Position numbers and translations under genes: made by a program | Part shown: positions 45,304 through 54,588 of the stretch, piece by piece | How positions within the stretch are numbered: the first letter of the stretch is position 1 | Layout of the letters: every line of letters begins with the position of its first letter | Source: Nocardiopsis trehalosi NBRC 14201 | GTDB taxonomy: Bacteria > Actinomycetota > Actinomycetes > Streptosporangiales > Streptosporangiaceae | Assembly: GCF_001552555.1 (NCBI RefSeq) | Contig: NZ_BCRK01000009.1 | Location: 1 to 64,000 of the forward strand | Direction: 5' to 3' | DNA length: 64,000 nucleotides | The notes under the pieces: model-generated | What the model saw: only the letters and a program-made list of their open reading frames with translations | Databases searched by the model: none | What the model was told of the DNA's origin: nothing

Positions 45304-46137
45304 TCAGCGGGGCAGCCGCCGCCAGGCGGCGCGCGGCAGCAGCCGCATCCCGGCGAACACGTACCGCAGGGCGCCGGGCACCCACACCACCCCGGCGCCG
45401 GTGCGCAGCCCGTCGGCGACCGCGTCGGCCACCTGGCGCACGGTCGCCGGGAACGGGGCCGCCGGGACGTGGGCCGACATCCGGGTCGGCACGTAGCCCG
45501 GCCGGACGATCAGCACCCGGGCGCCCGTCCCGTGCAGGGCGTCGCCCAGGCCCTGGGCGAACCCGTCGAGCCCGGCCTTGGCCGCGCCGTAGACCAGGTT
45601 GGCCCGGCGCACGCGCACCCCGGCCACCGACGACAGCACCACCAGGGTGCCGTGGCCCTGGGCGCGCAGCCGCGCCGCGACGGCCAGGTCCGCCGACACG
45701 TGGCCGGTGAACGTCGCGGTGGCGGCGTCGGCGGCGGCGGCCGGGTCGGCCTCGAAGTCCTCCTGGGTGCCGAGCACGCCGAACGCGTCGACCACCACGT
45801 CGAGGTCGCCGACGAGGTCGGCGGCGGCGGCCACCACGGCGGCGTGGGTGTCGGGCCGGGCGGCGTCGAAGGCGAGGGTGTGCACCTCGGCGCCCGCGGC
45901 GCGCAGCCGCTCCACGGGGGCGTCCGGGGCGGCGGGCGGCTCCGCCGCGCCGCCGGCCGTGTCAGGGGCGCCCGCGCCACCGCCGTCCGCGCCGGTGGGC
46001 GCCTCCGGCGCGGGCCGGGCGGCGAGGACGACCCTGCGGGCGCCGTCGCGCACCAGCCGTTCGACGATGGCCAGGCCGATCTCGCTCCGCCCGCCCAGGA
46101 GCAGCACCGCGTCGACCGCCCCCACCGCGTTCCGCAT
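45304..46137 (-). CDS. dprE2: decaprenylphospho-ribofuranose 2-ulose reductase-like SDR (DprE2)
   Basis: 277 residues of the SDR family most like DprE2. It has the N-terminal LLLGGRSEIGLAIVERL (the DprE2 GGxSEIG pattern), catalytic Ser in LSSVAGVRVRRAN, YGAAKAGLD as YxxxK, and GYVPTRM as a later conserved motif. DprE2 reduces the keto intermediate to decaprenylphosphoryl-arabinofuranose. A Gly/Ala/Pro-rich insert lies at about residues 45-75. The gene is separated from dprE1 by a two-component system and a TctC gene but is in the same direction. Confidence 0.82.
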   Translation of the reverse strand: MRNAVGAVDAVLLLGGRSEIGLAIVERLVRDGARRVVLAARPAPEAPTGADGGGAGAPDTAGGAAEPPAAPDAPVERLRAAGAEVHTLAFDAARPDTHAAVVAAAADLVGDLDVVVDAFGVLGTQEDFEADPAAAADAATATFTGHVSADLAVAARLRAQGHGTLVVLSSVAGVRVRRANLVYGAAKAGLDGFAQGLGDALHGTGARVLIVRPGYVPTRMSAHVPAAPFPATVRQVADAVADGLRTGAGVVWVPGALRYVFAGMRLLPRAAWRRLPR

Positions 46138-46290
46138 CAGACCACCGCTCCCGCTCCGCCACCGCCGATGTGCCGTGCCGAGCCTGCCAGGTGCGGGCCG
46201 CCGGGGGAAGCACGGGCCGGTCACCGCGCGCCGGGCGACCCGCGCCGATCGCCCCGGGCCGGTCGCCCGGGGCCCGCCGCCCGGCCCGGC

Positions 46291-47013
46291 TCACTCCGCC
46301 GTCCAGGCGTACCGGCGCTCCGGCCGGCCCGCCGTCCCGTACCGCAGCCGCACCGCGGCCCGCCCCTCCTGCACGAAGTACTCCAGGTAGCGGCGGGCGC
46401 TGACCCGCGACAGCCCGGTCAGCTCGGCGCACTCCGACGCCGACGCCTCCCCCGCCTCGCGCAGCGCGCGCTCGACCACCCGGGCCGACTCCGCGGTGAG
46501 CCCCTTGGGCATGCCCCCGGCCCCCGGCCGGGGCGCCGCCGCGGTGCGGGTGGCCGCGCCGCCGAACAGCCGGTCCACGTCGGACTGGCGGGTGGACGCG
46601 CCGTCGTCCAGCACCCGGCGCATCTCCCGGTAGCGGGTGAGCCGGTCGCGCAGCGTGGCCGCGTCGAACGGCTTGATCACGTAGTGGACGGCGCCGCCGT
46701 GCAGCGCCTTGCGGACGGTGGCGGCGTCGCGCGCGGCGGTGATGATGAGCGCGTCCACGTCCGGGCCGTCGGTGCCGCGCAGCCGGCGCAGCACCTCCAG
46801 CCCGCTGATGTCGGGCAGGTACACGTCGAGCAGCAGCAGGTCGGGGCGGAGTTCGGCGGCGGCCCGCAGCGCCTCCGCGCCCGTGCGGGCCTCGCCCACG
46901 ACGGTGAACCCGGGGGTGCGGTCGACCAGGCGGCGGTGCACCCGGGCCACCATGAAGTCGTCGTCCACGACGAGCACCCGGATCGGGTCGCCGGGTCCGC
47001 CGGTCGCGCTCAT
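46291..47013 (-). CDS. response regulator of the CitB/DcuR family
   Basis: 240 residues. The receiver domain has the acidic pocket VDDD at 16-19, phospho-acceptor Asp63 in LLLLDVYLP, and KPFD near residue 112. The C-terminal region contains a CitB-type helix-turn-helix (residues about 185-215). Such regulators pair with CitA/DcuS-like kinases for C4-dicarboxylates or citrate. The start overlaps the kinase stop by ATGA, so both are made together; a GAGGAGG also precedes the ATG. Confidence 0.9.
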   Translation of the reverse strand: MSATGGPGDPIRVLVVDDDFMVARVHRRLVDRTPGFTVVGEARTGAEALRAAAELRPDLLLLDVYLPDISGLEVLRRLRGTDGPDVDALIITAARDAATVRKALHGGAVHYVIKPFDAATLRDRLTRYREMRRVLDDGASTRQSDVDRLFGGAATRTAAAPRPGAGGMPKGLTAESARVVERALREAGEASASECAELTGLSRVSARRYLEYFVQEGRAAVRLRYGTAGRPERRYAWTAE

Positions 47014-48593
47014 GGCCCGTCCTCCTCGGTGGTCCTCCGGTGGGGCAGTACGGCGGTGAACCGGGAGCCGTCGACCCGCACCCGGCCGCCGCGCCGGGTG
47101 CACACGAGGCGGGTGAGCGCCAGCCCCACGCCCCGCTGCCCGGCCCCGGCGCCCTTGGTGCTGAAGCCGCTGCGGAAGACCTCCTCGGCCAGGTCGGGCG
47201 GGACTCCCGGGCCGGAGTCGCGGACCTCCACCCGCACCGCGCCGCCGCCCTCGGTCAGCTCCACCTCGACCCGGCCGTCCTCGTCGCCCCGGACCGCGTC
47301 GAGGGCGTTGTCGACCAGGTTGCCGACGACGGTCACCAGGTCGGCGGAGAGCTCCTCGTCCTGGGGACCCAGGGCGGTGCCCGGCGCCACCCGCAGCGTG
47401 CCGCCCTGCTCGGCGGCGAGGCTGGACTTGGCGATGAGCAGCGCCGCCACCGACGGGTCGGCCACCCGCGAGGTGACGTCCTCGGTGAGGTCGGCGCGGG
47501 CCCCGCCGACGCGGGTCACGTACCGGGTGACCTCGTCGTACTCCTCCAGGCCGAGCAGGCCGGTGATGACGTGCAGCCGGTTGCTGAACTCGTGCGCCTG
47601 CGCGCGCAGCGCCTCGGTGGTGGTGCGGGTGAGGTCGAGTTCGCGCTGCAGCGCCACCAGGTCGGTGCGGTCGCGCATGGTGGTGACCGACCCGATGCGC
47701 TCGCCGCGGGCGCGCACCGGCATCCGGTTGAGGGTGACGAGCCGGTCGCCCATCACCACCACCCGGTCGGGCTCCTCGGCGTCCTCGGTGAGGACGGCCC
47801 GCAGGTGCGGGTCGACGCCGAGGTCGGCCAGGCCCCGCCCCTCGGCGCCGGGCGGCAGCCGCAGCAGCTCCGCCGCCTTGCCGTTGACCAGGGTGACCCG
47901 GCCGTCGCGGTCGAGCCCCAGCACGCCCTCCTTGATGCCGTGCAGCATGGCCTCGCGGTGCTCGGCCAGCCCGGCGATCTCGTCCGGCTCCAGGCCCAGC
48001 GTCTGGCGCTTGACCCGGCGGGCCAGCAGCAGCGACCCGGCGACGCCGAGCACGCACGCGATGCCGAGGTAGACGAGCAGGGTGGGGGCGGCGGTGGCGA
48101 GCTGCCCGACCGGGCCCGGGTAGGTGCGGCCGGCCACCACGACGCCGAGCAGCTCCCCGTCGTCGCCGATCACCGGCACGTGCGCCGCGAGCACCCGCTC
48201 CCCTCCGATGGGCACCACGCCGATCCACGCCCGCCCGCTCAGCACGGTGCTGGCGCCGATGTCCATGGGCTCGCCCACCCGGCGCGGGTCGGCGGGGGTG
48301 AGCATCCGCAGGTCGGTGCGGGCCAGCGTGAGGTGGTCGACGCCGGCCAGGCCGCGCAGGTTCTCCGCGGCCGGGGCGAGGATGCCCTCGCGGCTCTCGT
48401 CGCGCAGCCCCACCCGGACCGCGTCCATGGCGGCGGCGGACTCCGCGACGGCGAGCAGCCGCCGCCCCTCGACCTGGCGGAACCGCGCGTCGGTCTGGGC
48501 GAGCGACACCCCGGCGACCGCGACCAGCACGAGTACGACGATGGTGAGCTGGAGGGCGAGGAACTGCCCCGCCAGGGTCAGCCTCGGGCGCAC
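47010..48593 (-). CDS. CitA/DcuS-like sensor histidine kinase
   Basis: 527 residues. Two membrane helices (about residues 10-32 and 175-195) flank an extracytoplasmic Cache-type sensor (residues 33-172). A cytoplasmic PAS domain follows (about 215-305, GIKEGVLGLDRDGRV). The dimerisation helix has the SpoOB-like His334 in AHEFSNRLH, and the ATPase has the N-box GNLVDNALDA and G-box DSGPGVP. Known relatives bind citrate or C4-dicarboxylates outside the cell. The GTG start has an excellent AAGGAGGA. It is divergent from a TctC lipoprotein, a possible co-sensor or regulated target. Confidence 0.9.
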   Translation of the reverse strand: MRPRLTLAGQFLALQLTIVVLVLVAVAGVSLAQTDARFRQVEGRRLLAVAESAAAMDAVRVGLRDESREGILAPAAENLRGLAGVDHLTLARTDLRMLTPADPRRVGEPMDIGASTVLSGRAWIGVVPIGGERVLAAHVPVIGDDGELLGVVVAGRTYPGPVGQLATAAPTLLVYLGIACVLGVAGSLLLARRVKRQTLGLEPDEIAGLAEHREAMLHGIKEGVLGLDRDGRVTLVNGKAAELLRLPPGAEGRGLADLGVDPHLRAVLTEDAEEPDRVVVMGDRLVTLNRMPVRARGERIGSVTTMRDRTDLVALQRELDLTRTTTEALRAQAHEFSNRLHVITGLLGLEEYDEVTRYVTRVGGARADLTEDVTSRVADPSVAALLIAKSSLAAEQGGTLRVAPGTALGPQDEELSADLVTVVGNLVDNALDAVRGDEDGRVEVELTEGGGAVRVEVRDSGPGVPPDLAEEVFRSGFSTKGAGAGQRGVGLALTRLVCTRRGGRVRVDGSRFTAVLPHRRTTEEDGP

Positions 48594-48722
48594 CGGTCCT
48601 CCTTCCCGCTGCGGTGGTGATGCGCCATCGTCGCACGTCGCCGGTGCCGCGGCGGAGGGGGCACCCCGGGCGCGCCCTCGGGCATCATGGGAGGACCGAC
48701 CGCCAGGAGGTGACCACCGCCG

Positions 48723-49694
48723 ATGATCGACCGGCGCGGCTTCCTCGCCGCCGCCGCGTCCGCCGCGGTGGCCGCGCTCGGCGGGTGCGCGCTCGCCCCC
48801 GCCCCGCCCCCGTTCCGGCTGATGGTGCCCAACCCGCCGGGCGGCGGGTACGACGTCACCGCGCGGACCGTGGCGGCCACCCTGGACGAGGCCGGGCTGG
48901 TGCCCGACGTCGAGGTGTTCAACCTGCCGGGGTCGGCGGGCACGGCGGCGCTGGCCCGCCTGGTCTACGAGGAGGGCAACGCGGGGCTGCTGCTGCAGAT
49001 GGGGCTGGGCATGGTGGCGCGCACCCACCTCACCGCCGACGCCGCGCCGGTCACCCGCACGACCCCGCTGGCGCGGCTGCTGGAGGAGCCCATCGTGCTG
49101 CTCGTGCCGCCCGAGTCGCCGTTCCGCGCGTTCGCGGACCTGTGCGCGGCCTGGGAGGCGGCGGACGCGCCGCTGCGGGTGGGCGGCGGATCGTCCTCGG
49201 GCGGGCCGGACCACCTCGCGCTGATGCTGCTCGCCGAGCGGCTGGGACTGCCCGGCGGCGCCACCGAGTACGTCTGGCACGACGGCGGCGGAGAGACCCT
49301 GGCGGCGCTGCTCGACCGCAGCGTGGACGTCGCGGCGTCGGGGGCCGGCGAGTACCGGCACGCCATCGCGGCGGGCGAGCTGCGGCCGCTCGCGGTCACC
49401 GGCGAGCGGCGGGTGCCCGGGGTCGACGCGCCGACGCTGCGCGAGCTGGGCATCGACCTGGCGTTCGTGAACTGGCGGGGGCTGCTGGCGCCGCCGGGGA
49501 TCGGCGCCGCCGACCGGTCGCGGCTGATCGCCACGCTCACCGAGCTGCGGTCGACCCCGCAGTGGCAGGCGGCGCTGGCCGACAACCACTGGTCCGACGC
49601 GTTCCTCACCGGCGGCGACTTCGGCGCGTTCCTCGCCGCCGAGGACCGGCGCGTGGAGCGGCTGCTGGCGCGGCTGGACGTCGGCGGCGGCTGA
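48723..49694 (+). CDS. TctC-type tripartite tricarboxylate transporter substrate-binding lipoprotein
   Basis: 323 residues. An Arg-rich, twin-Arg-like start (MIDRRGF) leads into a signal with lipobox ALGGC, so it should be a lipid-anchored extracytoplasmic protein. The TctC (Bug) family features include VPNPPGGGYD, the PGSAGT strand and GGGSSSGG. In many actinomycetes such proteins deliver tricarboxylates to TctAB permeases, but tctA and tctB are not adjacent here. AGGAGGTGA precedes the ATG. It is divergent from the CitA-like kinase and may feed it ligand. Confidence 0.88.
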   Translation: MIDRRGFLAAAASAAVAALGGCALAPAPPPFRLMVPNPPGGGYDVTARTVAATLDEAGLVPDVEVFNLPGSAGTAALARLVYEEGNAGLLLQMGLGMVARTHLTADAAPVTRTTPLARLLEEPIVLLVPPESPFRAFADLCAAWEAADAPLRVGGGSSSGGPDHLALMLLAERLGLPGGATEYVWHDGGGETLAALLDRSVDVAASGAGEYRHAIAAGELRPLAVTGERRVPGVDAPTLRELGIDLAFVNWRGLLAPPGIGAADRSRLIATLTELRSTPQWQAALADNHWSDAFLTGGDFGAFLAAEDRRVERLLARLDVGGG

Positions 49695-49756
49695 GCGCGC
49701 GGCCGCGCGCCGCGCGGCGGGCCCCGGGGGCGGTGCGGCGCGGGCGGCGGCGCCGG

Positions 49757-51136
49757 TCACAGGTCGAGGCGGCGGGCGAGGTCGGAGGTGAGCACCCGGT
49801 CGGGGTCGACCCGGTCGCGCACCGCCCGCCACGCGGCCAGGTCGGGGTACATGGCGTGCACCGCGGCGGGGGCGGCCCGGGAGTCCTTGGCGAGGTAGAT
49901 CCGGCCGCCGGCGGCGAGGACCCGCTCGTCGCAGGCGCGGAGCAGCCGGGCGAGCCCGGGCAGGTCGGCGGGCAGGTCCAGGGCGAGGGTCCACCCCGGC
50001 CGGGGGAACGACAGCGGGGCCGGGGTGCCGGCGCCGAAGCGCTTGAGCACCGTCAGGAACGAGGGGGCGCCGGCCGCCGAGAGCCCGGCCACGATGCGGC
50101 GCAGCTCGTCCTCTGCCCCGAACGGCACGGCGAACTGGTACTGCACGAGCCCGTGCGGCCCGTACAGGCGGTTCCACCCGGCGACCGCGTCCAGCGGGTG
50201 GAAGAACCCGCTGAGCGACTGCACCCGCCCGCGCTCCCGCCGGGGCGCGCGGGCGTGGTAGGCGGTGTTGAAGGCGCGCACGGTCCACCGGTTGAGCAGG
50301 CCGGGCGGGACCAGGGGCGGGGCGACCGCGGCCGTGCGCGGCCGGTACCGCAGCGGGTCGCGGCGCGCGCGGGGCGGCAGGTCGGCCGCCTCGGCGTGGT
50401 GGGCGCGGGTGAGCACCCCGCGGCCGGTGGCGGCGCCGCGCGCCAGCAGGTCGATCCAGCAGACGGTGTAGCGGTAGCGGTGGTCGGTGGCGGCCATGAG
50501 GTCGAGCGCGGCGTCGAGGTCGGGCACCCGGTCGGTGTCGACGCGCACGGCGGAGGTCGCGACCCGCGGCACGTCGAAGGTGGCCTCGGTGATCACCCCG
50601 GTGAGGCCCATGCCGCCGACGGTGGCCCAGAACAGGTCGGGGTCGCGGTCGGGGCCCACGGTGCGCTCGGCGCCGTCGGGGGTGACCAGGCGCAGCGACC
50701 GGACATGGGCGCCGAAGGAGGAGTCGGCGTGGTGGTTCTTGCCGTGGATGTCGGCGGCGACGGCCCCGCCCACGGTGACGTGCCGGGTCCCGGGGGTGAC
50801 GGGGACGAAGAAGCCGCGGGCGAGCAGGTGCGCGGTCAGCCCGGCCAGGCCGGTGCCGGCCGAGGCGGTGGCGGTGCCCGCGTCGGCGTCGAGCCGCAGG
50901 CCGGGGGCGAGGTCGGCGCAGTCGAGCACGATACCGCCGGCGCACTGGGCGGCGTCGCCGTAGGCGCGCCCCCTGCCGCGCGCGATGGCGCCGCGCCCGC
51001 CGGGCGCCGCGGCGGCCCGCAGGGCGTCGGCCACCTCGGCGGCGGTGCGCGGGCGCACCACGGTGGCGGCGGTGGGCGCGGTGCGCCCCCACCCGGTCAG
51101 CAGCCGCCGCTCCCCCGCCCCGCCGAGGTCCGCCAT
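49757..51136 (-). CDS. dprE1: decaprenylphospho-beta-D-ribofuranose 2-dehydrogenase DprE1
   Basis: 459 residues, close to mycobacterial DprE1 (461). FAD-binding (VAO type) motifs are seen at GRGRAYGDAAQ and DIHGKNHHADSSFG. Conserved active-site features include QYQF and Lys417 in AKDSR. The position of the benzothiazinone-reactive Cys387 (GWNIC in M. tuberculosis) is Ala385 here (GWTLA, codon at 49982-49984). The enzyme oxidises decaprenylphosphoryl-ribose for DprE2 to reduce to the arabinose donor. It is codirectional with, and 80 bp after, the phosphoribosyltransferase gene. ATG 51136 is chosen; GTG 51145 is possible. Confidence 0.85.
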   Translation of the reverse strand: MADLGGAGERRLLTGWGRTAPTAATVVRPRTAAEVADALRAAAAPGGRGAIARGRGRAYGDAAQCAGGIVLDCADLAPGLRLDADAGTATASAGTGLAGLTAHLLARGFFVPVTPGTRHVTVGGAVAADIHGKNHHADSSFGAHVRSLRLVTPDGAERTVGPDRDPDLFWATVGGMGLTGVITEATFDVPRVATSAVRVDTDRVPDLDAALDLMAATDHRYRYTVCWIDLLARGAATGRGVLTRAHHAEAADLPPRARRDPLRYRPRTAAVAPPLVPPGLLNRWTVRAFNTAYHARAPRRERGRVQSLSGFFHPLDAVAGWNRLYGPHGLVQYQFAVPFGAEDELRRIVAGLSAAGAPSFLTVLKRFGAGTPAPLSFPRPGWTLALDLPADLPGLARLLRACDERVLAAGGRIYLAKDSRAAPAAVHAMYPDLAAWRAVRDRVDPDRVLTSDLARRLDL

Positions 51137-51216
51137 CGTCCTCACCCCTCCCCGTTCCGGGTCGATCCGTGCGCCACCCGGGGAGCGTAGCCGCCCGCGC
51201 CGCCGCCGGAGCCGCG

Positions 51217-52149
51217 TCACCCCAGGTACACGCCCAGGCCGACGAGCAGCAGCAGCGCGGCCAGGCACGCCTGGAGCGGCCGGTCGCGCAGCGCCAGCTC
51301 CTCGGGCTCCTCGCCCACCCCCCGGTCGACCAGCATGTGGTAGCGCAGCACGCACACCAGGAACGGGACGATGCTCGCCGCCCGGAACGCCAGGGGCTCG
51401 CCCGGGTCGCGGGCGTCCAGCGCCCAGAGGCAGTAGGTGACGATCACCGCCGCCGACGCCATGGTGCGGACCTGGGTGAGGTAGCTCAGGGTGTAGCGGG
51501 CGAGGATGGCGCGGGTGCGCTCGCCGTCGCCGCCGCGCAGCTCCGCCTCGCGCTTGCCGGTGACCACGAGCAGCGCCCCCAGCGTGACGACGATGAGGAA
51601 CCAGCTCGTGACCGGCACGCCGACCGCCGCCGCCCCCGCGAGGGCGCGCAGCACGTGGCACCCGGCGACGGCGACGATGTCGGCGATCGCGACGTGCTTC
51701 AGCCGCAGGGTGTACAGGCCGGTCAGCGCGAGGTAGGCGGTGACCGCCGCCAGCAGCGGCCAGTTGCCGGTGGGCAGCACGGCCAGCGGGGCGGCGGCGG
51801 TGAGGACCGCCCCCACCGCGACGGCCGTGCGCACCGGGACCGCGCCCGAGGCGACGGGGCGGTGCCGCTTGCGCTCGTGCAGCCGGTCGCGTTCGGCGTC
51901 GCGGGCGTCGTTGAGCAGGTAGGTGCCCCCGGCGGCCACGCAGAACAGCACGAACACGGCGACGGTCCAGGCCAGTACCCGGGGGTCGCCGAGCTGCCCG
52001 GCCGCGCCGGGCGCCGCGAACACCAGGAGGTTCTTCAGCCACTGCTTGGGGCGGCAGGCGCGCAGCAGCGCGGCCGCGCGCGCCCCCGGCCGCGCCGGCG
52101 CCGGGGGCGGCGCGGGCGCGGCCGGGGAGCGGGGGGCGGCATCAGCCAT
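51217..52149 (-). CDS. ubiA: decaprenyl-phosphate phosphoribosyltransferase (UbiA family, DPPR synthase)
   Basis: 310 residues with about eight or nine membrane helices of the UbiA prenyltransferase fold. The Asp-rich metal motif NDxRDxxxDxxHxxKxxRP (from NDARDAERD to HRPVASG) matches DPPR synthase (Rv3806c-like), which joins PRPP ribose-5-phosphate to decaprenyl phosphate. The second motif GKREAELRG is present. It sits 80 bp upstream of dprE1 and 15 bp downstream of the DUF3068 gene, so the three probably form an operon. The Rv3807c-like phosphatase gene is not adjacent. Confidence 0.88.
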   Translation of the reverse strand: MADAAPRSPAAPAPPPAPARPGARAAALLRACRPKQWLKNLLVFAAPGAAGQLGDPRVLAWTVAVFVLFCVAAGGTYLLNDARDAERDRLHERKRHRPVASGAVPVRTAVAVGAVLTAAAPLAVLPTGNWPLLAAVTAYLALTGLYTLRLKHVAIADIVAVAGCHVLRALAGAAAVGVPVTSWFLIVVTLGALLVVTGKREAELRGGDGERTRAILARYTLSYLTQVRTMASAAVIVTYCLWALDARDPGEPLAFRAASIVPFLVCVLRYHMLVDRGVGEEPEELALRDRPLQACLAALLLLVGLGVYLG

Positions 52150-52164
52150 GCGGCCGTCCGGTCC

Positions 52165-53091
52165 TCAGTGCCGCTCGCGCGCGGAGGAGCGTCCGGTGAC
52201 GGCGAGCACCCCGCCGACGACGACCAGGAGCACCCCGGCGACGACCAGCACGGCGGGCAGCGTGGTGCGCAGCAGCGGGAGCGTGGTCATGCCCTGCTCG
52301 GCGTCGCTGATCTGGCCCTCGACGGTCTCGTCGTCGAACTGCAGCACGCCGTCGAACAGCACGAGGCGCTCCTCGCCGTCGACGAAGGCGCCGCGGTGCT
52401 GGTCCTCGCGCAGGTTGATGGGCGAGCCGGTGGTGGGCTCGATCCAGTAGGTGCGGGTGACGCTGTACATCTCGTCGGTGGTGACGTCGCCCTCGCCGTC
52501 CATGTCGAGCAGGGAGCGCGGCAGCGTGCGCTCGCCGACCTTGGTCAGCTCCACGACCTGCTCGAAGCGGTAGGTCTCGACGCCGTTGACGTCCTCCACG
52601 CCCTGGAAGGCGATCGGGAAGGTCTCCTGGGCGGTGGTGTCGAAGAACTCGTAGTCCCGCTGCTCGGTGGAGAAGGGGAACTTGAAGACCTGCCCGGTCT
52701 GGGTGACGCTCTCGTCGTTGACCGACGCGTCGCAGCAGTCGACCGCCTCGCCGGAGACCCGGTCGTGGCCGGCGCGGCGGGTGGTGGACTGGATGGCGAA
52801 GTCCCGCTCGACGTCCTCGACCCAGGTGAACTGGTCCCACACGACCGTGTCCTCGTCGCTGGCGGCGACGTCCGCGCGCAGGGTGGTGTACGCCTCGACC
52901 GTCGCGCCCTCGACCGACTCCAGCTCCTCGGCGCTGAAGTAGGTGACGTCCTCCCCCCGGTTCACGGTCTCGTTGTAGTAGTCCATGGGGGTCTTCATCA
53001 GGGCGCTGGCCATCCAGAAGCGCAGGAGGGGGGCCAGGACCAGACTGAAGACCCCCAGCGCGATGCAGACGACCGCGACGGTACGGCGCAT
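52165..53091 (-). CDS. DUF3068 (PorA-like) membrane protein
   Basis: 308 residues. A first membrane helix (about residues 8-30) and a C-terminal helix (280-300) flank an extracytoplasmic beta-rich domain of the DUF3068 family. Features include a paired Cys in VDCC, TYWIEPTTG and VVELTKV. The family has been linked to actinobacterial porin-like or envelope proteins; a channel role is an inference. GGAGGG lies before the ATG. It is divergent from the acyltransferase gene with a 188-bp gap, the same arrangement as Rv0227c/Rv0228 in M. tuberculosis. Confidence 0.88.
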   Translation of the reverse strand: MRRTVAVVCIALGVFSLVLAPLLRFWMASALMKTPMDYYNETVNRGEDVTYFSAEELESVEGATVEAYTTLRADVAASDEDTVVWDQFTWVEDVERDFAIQSTTRRAGHDRVSGEAVDCCDASVNDESVTQTGQVFKFPFSTEQRDYEFFDTTAQETFPIAFQGVEDVNGVETYRFEQVVELTKVGERTLPRSLLDMDGEGDVTTDEMYSVTRTYWIEPTTGSPINLREDQHRGAFVDGEERLVLFDGVLQFDDETVEGQISDAEQGMTTLPLLRTTLPAVLVVAGVLLVVVGGVLAVTGRSSARERH

Positions 53092-53204
53092 GAGCCCTCC
53101 AGGGCGAACCGGGTCAGATCTGGAACTTGCTTCATTTTGAGGTAGAGTACTTCCCCACGGTGCGCAACGTCACCAGGGCGTGTCTGAATTTTTATAACAG
53201 GTTC

Positions 53205-53210
53205 TAGTCT
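53205..53210 (+). promoter_or_regulatory. -10 box upstream of the acyltransferase gene
   Basis: TAGTCT at 53205-53210 follows an AT-rich stretch. The expected transcript start near 53217 lies upstream of GTG 53280, supporting that start over GTG 53214. Confidence 0.45.
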
Positions 53211-53279
53211 GGCGTGAGGGCGGTGCGCGGTCCGCCACCCGGCCCTCGCCCGAACCCCCGGCCCCACCGGAAGGCTCCT

Positions 53280-54569
53280 GTGCCCGCACCCTCCCCCGCG
53301 CCGCCGCCCGCCCCCACCGCCGCCGAGCGGGCGCTGCCGCGCGTCCGGGGCCACATCGAGGCGCTCGACGGCATCCGCGCGCTGGCCGCCCTGATGGTGC
53401 TGGTGTTCCACGTCGCCATCGAGTCCGGCGCGGCGCTCGCCCCGGGCGTCGGCGGGGCCCTGCTGTCCAGCGGCGAGCTGGGCGTGCCGCTGTTCTTCGC
53501 GCTGTCCGGCCTGCTGCTGTACCGGCCGTGGGCGCGGGCCGCGCTCGACGGCACCCCCGGTCCGGCGGTCCGCCCCTACCTGTGGCGCCGCGCGCTGCGC
53601 GTGCTGCCCGCGTACTGGGTGGTGGCCGTGGTGGCGCTGCTGCTGTGGTCGCGCGAGCACCTCGACTCCGTGCGCGCCTGGGTCGAGGTCCTCACCCTGA
53701 CCTTCACCTACAACCGCGACCCGTGGTGGGTGGGCACCGGACCCTACGGCCTCGGCCAGATGTGGAGTCTGTGCGTCGAGGCGAGCTTCTACGTGCTGCT
53801 GCCGGTGTTCGCGGCGGTCCTCGCCCGGCTGGCCGCGCGCGGGGGCGGCGACGTCGACGCCCGCGCCCGGCGGCTGCTCGCCGGGCTGGCCGCGCTGTCG
53901 GTGGTGGGCGCGGCGGCGCTGATCCCGCAGTTCTACCCCGACCCGCGCGTCTACCTGCACGCGTGGCTGCCGCGCACCCTCGGCATGTTCGCGGTGGGCA
54001 TGGCCCTCGCGGTGGTGTCGGAGTGGGCGTGGCGCGAACGCGGCCCCGACGGCCCGGTGCGGCGCTTCTGCCGGACCCTGCCGCGCGCGGCCGGGCTCTG
54101 CTGGGCGCTGGCCGGGATCGTCTACCTGCTGGCGTCGACGCCCGCCGCGGGCCCCCGGTTCGTCGGGGTCGACGGCGTGTGGATCTCGCTGGTCAACCTG
54201 CTCACCTCGATGGGGTTCGCGTTCTTCGTCATCGCGCCCGTCGCGCTGATGCCGGCCCGGACGGACGCCGCCGGGGGCGGCGCCCGCGTCGCGGCGCTGC
54301 TGGCCCACCCGGTGGTGCGGTTCCTGGGCCGGGTCTCCTACGGCATCTTCCTGTGGCAGTTCGTGGTGCTCTACCTGTGGCGCGACTTCACCGGGCAGGA
54401 GATCTTCACCGGGTCGTTCTGGCTCGACGTGGTGCCGGTCGCGGCGGGCACGGTGCTGCTGGCGGCGGCCACCCACCGCTGGATCGAGGAGCCGAGCCGC
54501 CGCTGGTACGGCGGGATGGACCGGCGCCGCCGCCGGCGGCGGGAGCTGCGGGAGCGCGACCGGGTCTGA
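53280..54569 (+). CDS. acyltransferase-3 family membrane protein (Rv0228-like)
   Basis: 429 residues with about ten membrane helices of the acyltransferase-3 (OafA-like) family. The catalytic His lies in LDGIRALAALMVLVFHV. A Pro/Ala-rich N-terminus of about 25 residues precedes it. The C-terminus (WIEEPSRRWYGG) is typical of the family. Start GTG 53280 has GGAAGG six bases upstream. Position opposite DUF3068 matches Rv0228, suggesting acylation of an envelope glycan. Confidence 0.85.
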   Translation: MPAPSPAPPPAPTAAERALPRVRGHIEALDGIRALAALMVLVFHVAIESGAALAPGVGGALLSSGELGVPLFFALSGLLLYRPWARAALDGTPGPAVRPYLWRRALRVLPAYWVVAVVALLLWSREHLDSVRAWVEVLTLTFTYNRDPWWVGTGPYGLGQMWSLCVEASFYVLLPVFAAVLARLAARGGGDVDARARRLLAGLAALSVVGAAALIPQFYPDPRVYLHAWLPRTLGMFAVGMALAVVSEWAWRERGPDGPVRRFCRTLPRAAGLCWALAGIVYLLASTPAAGPRFVGVDGVWISLVNLLTSMGFAFFVIAPVALMPARTDAAGGGARVAALLAHPVVRFLGRVSYGIFLWQFVVLYLWRDFTGQEIFTGSFWLDVVPVAAGTVLLAAATHRWIEEPSRRWYGGMDRRRRRRRELRERDRV

Positions 54570-54588
54570 CCGGCGCCCCGGCGGCCGG

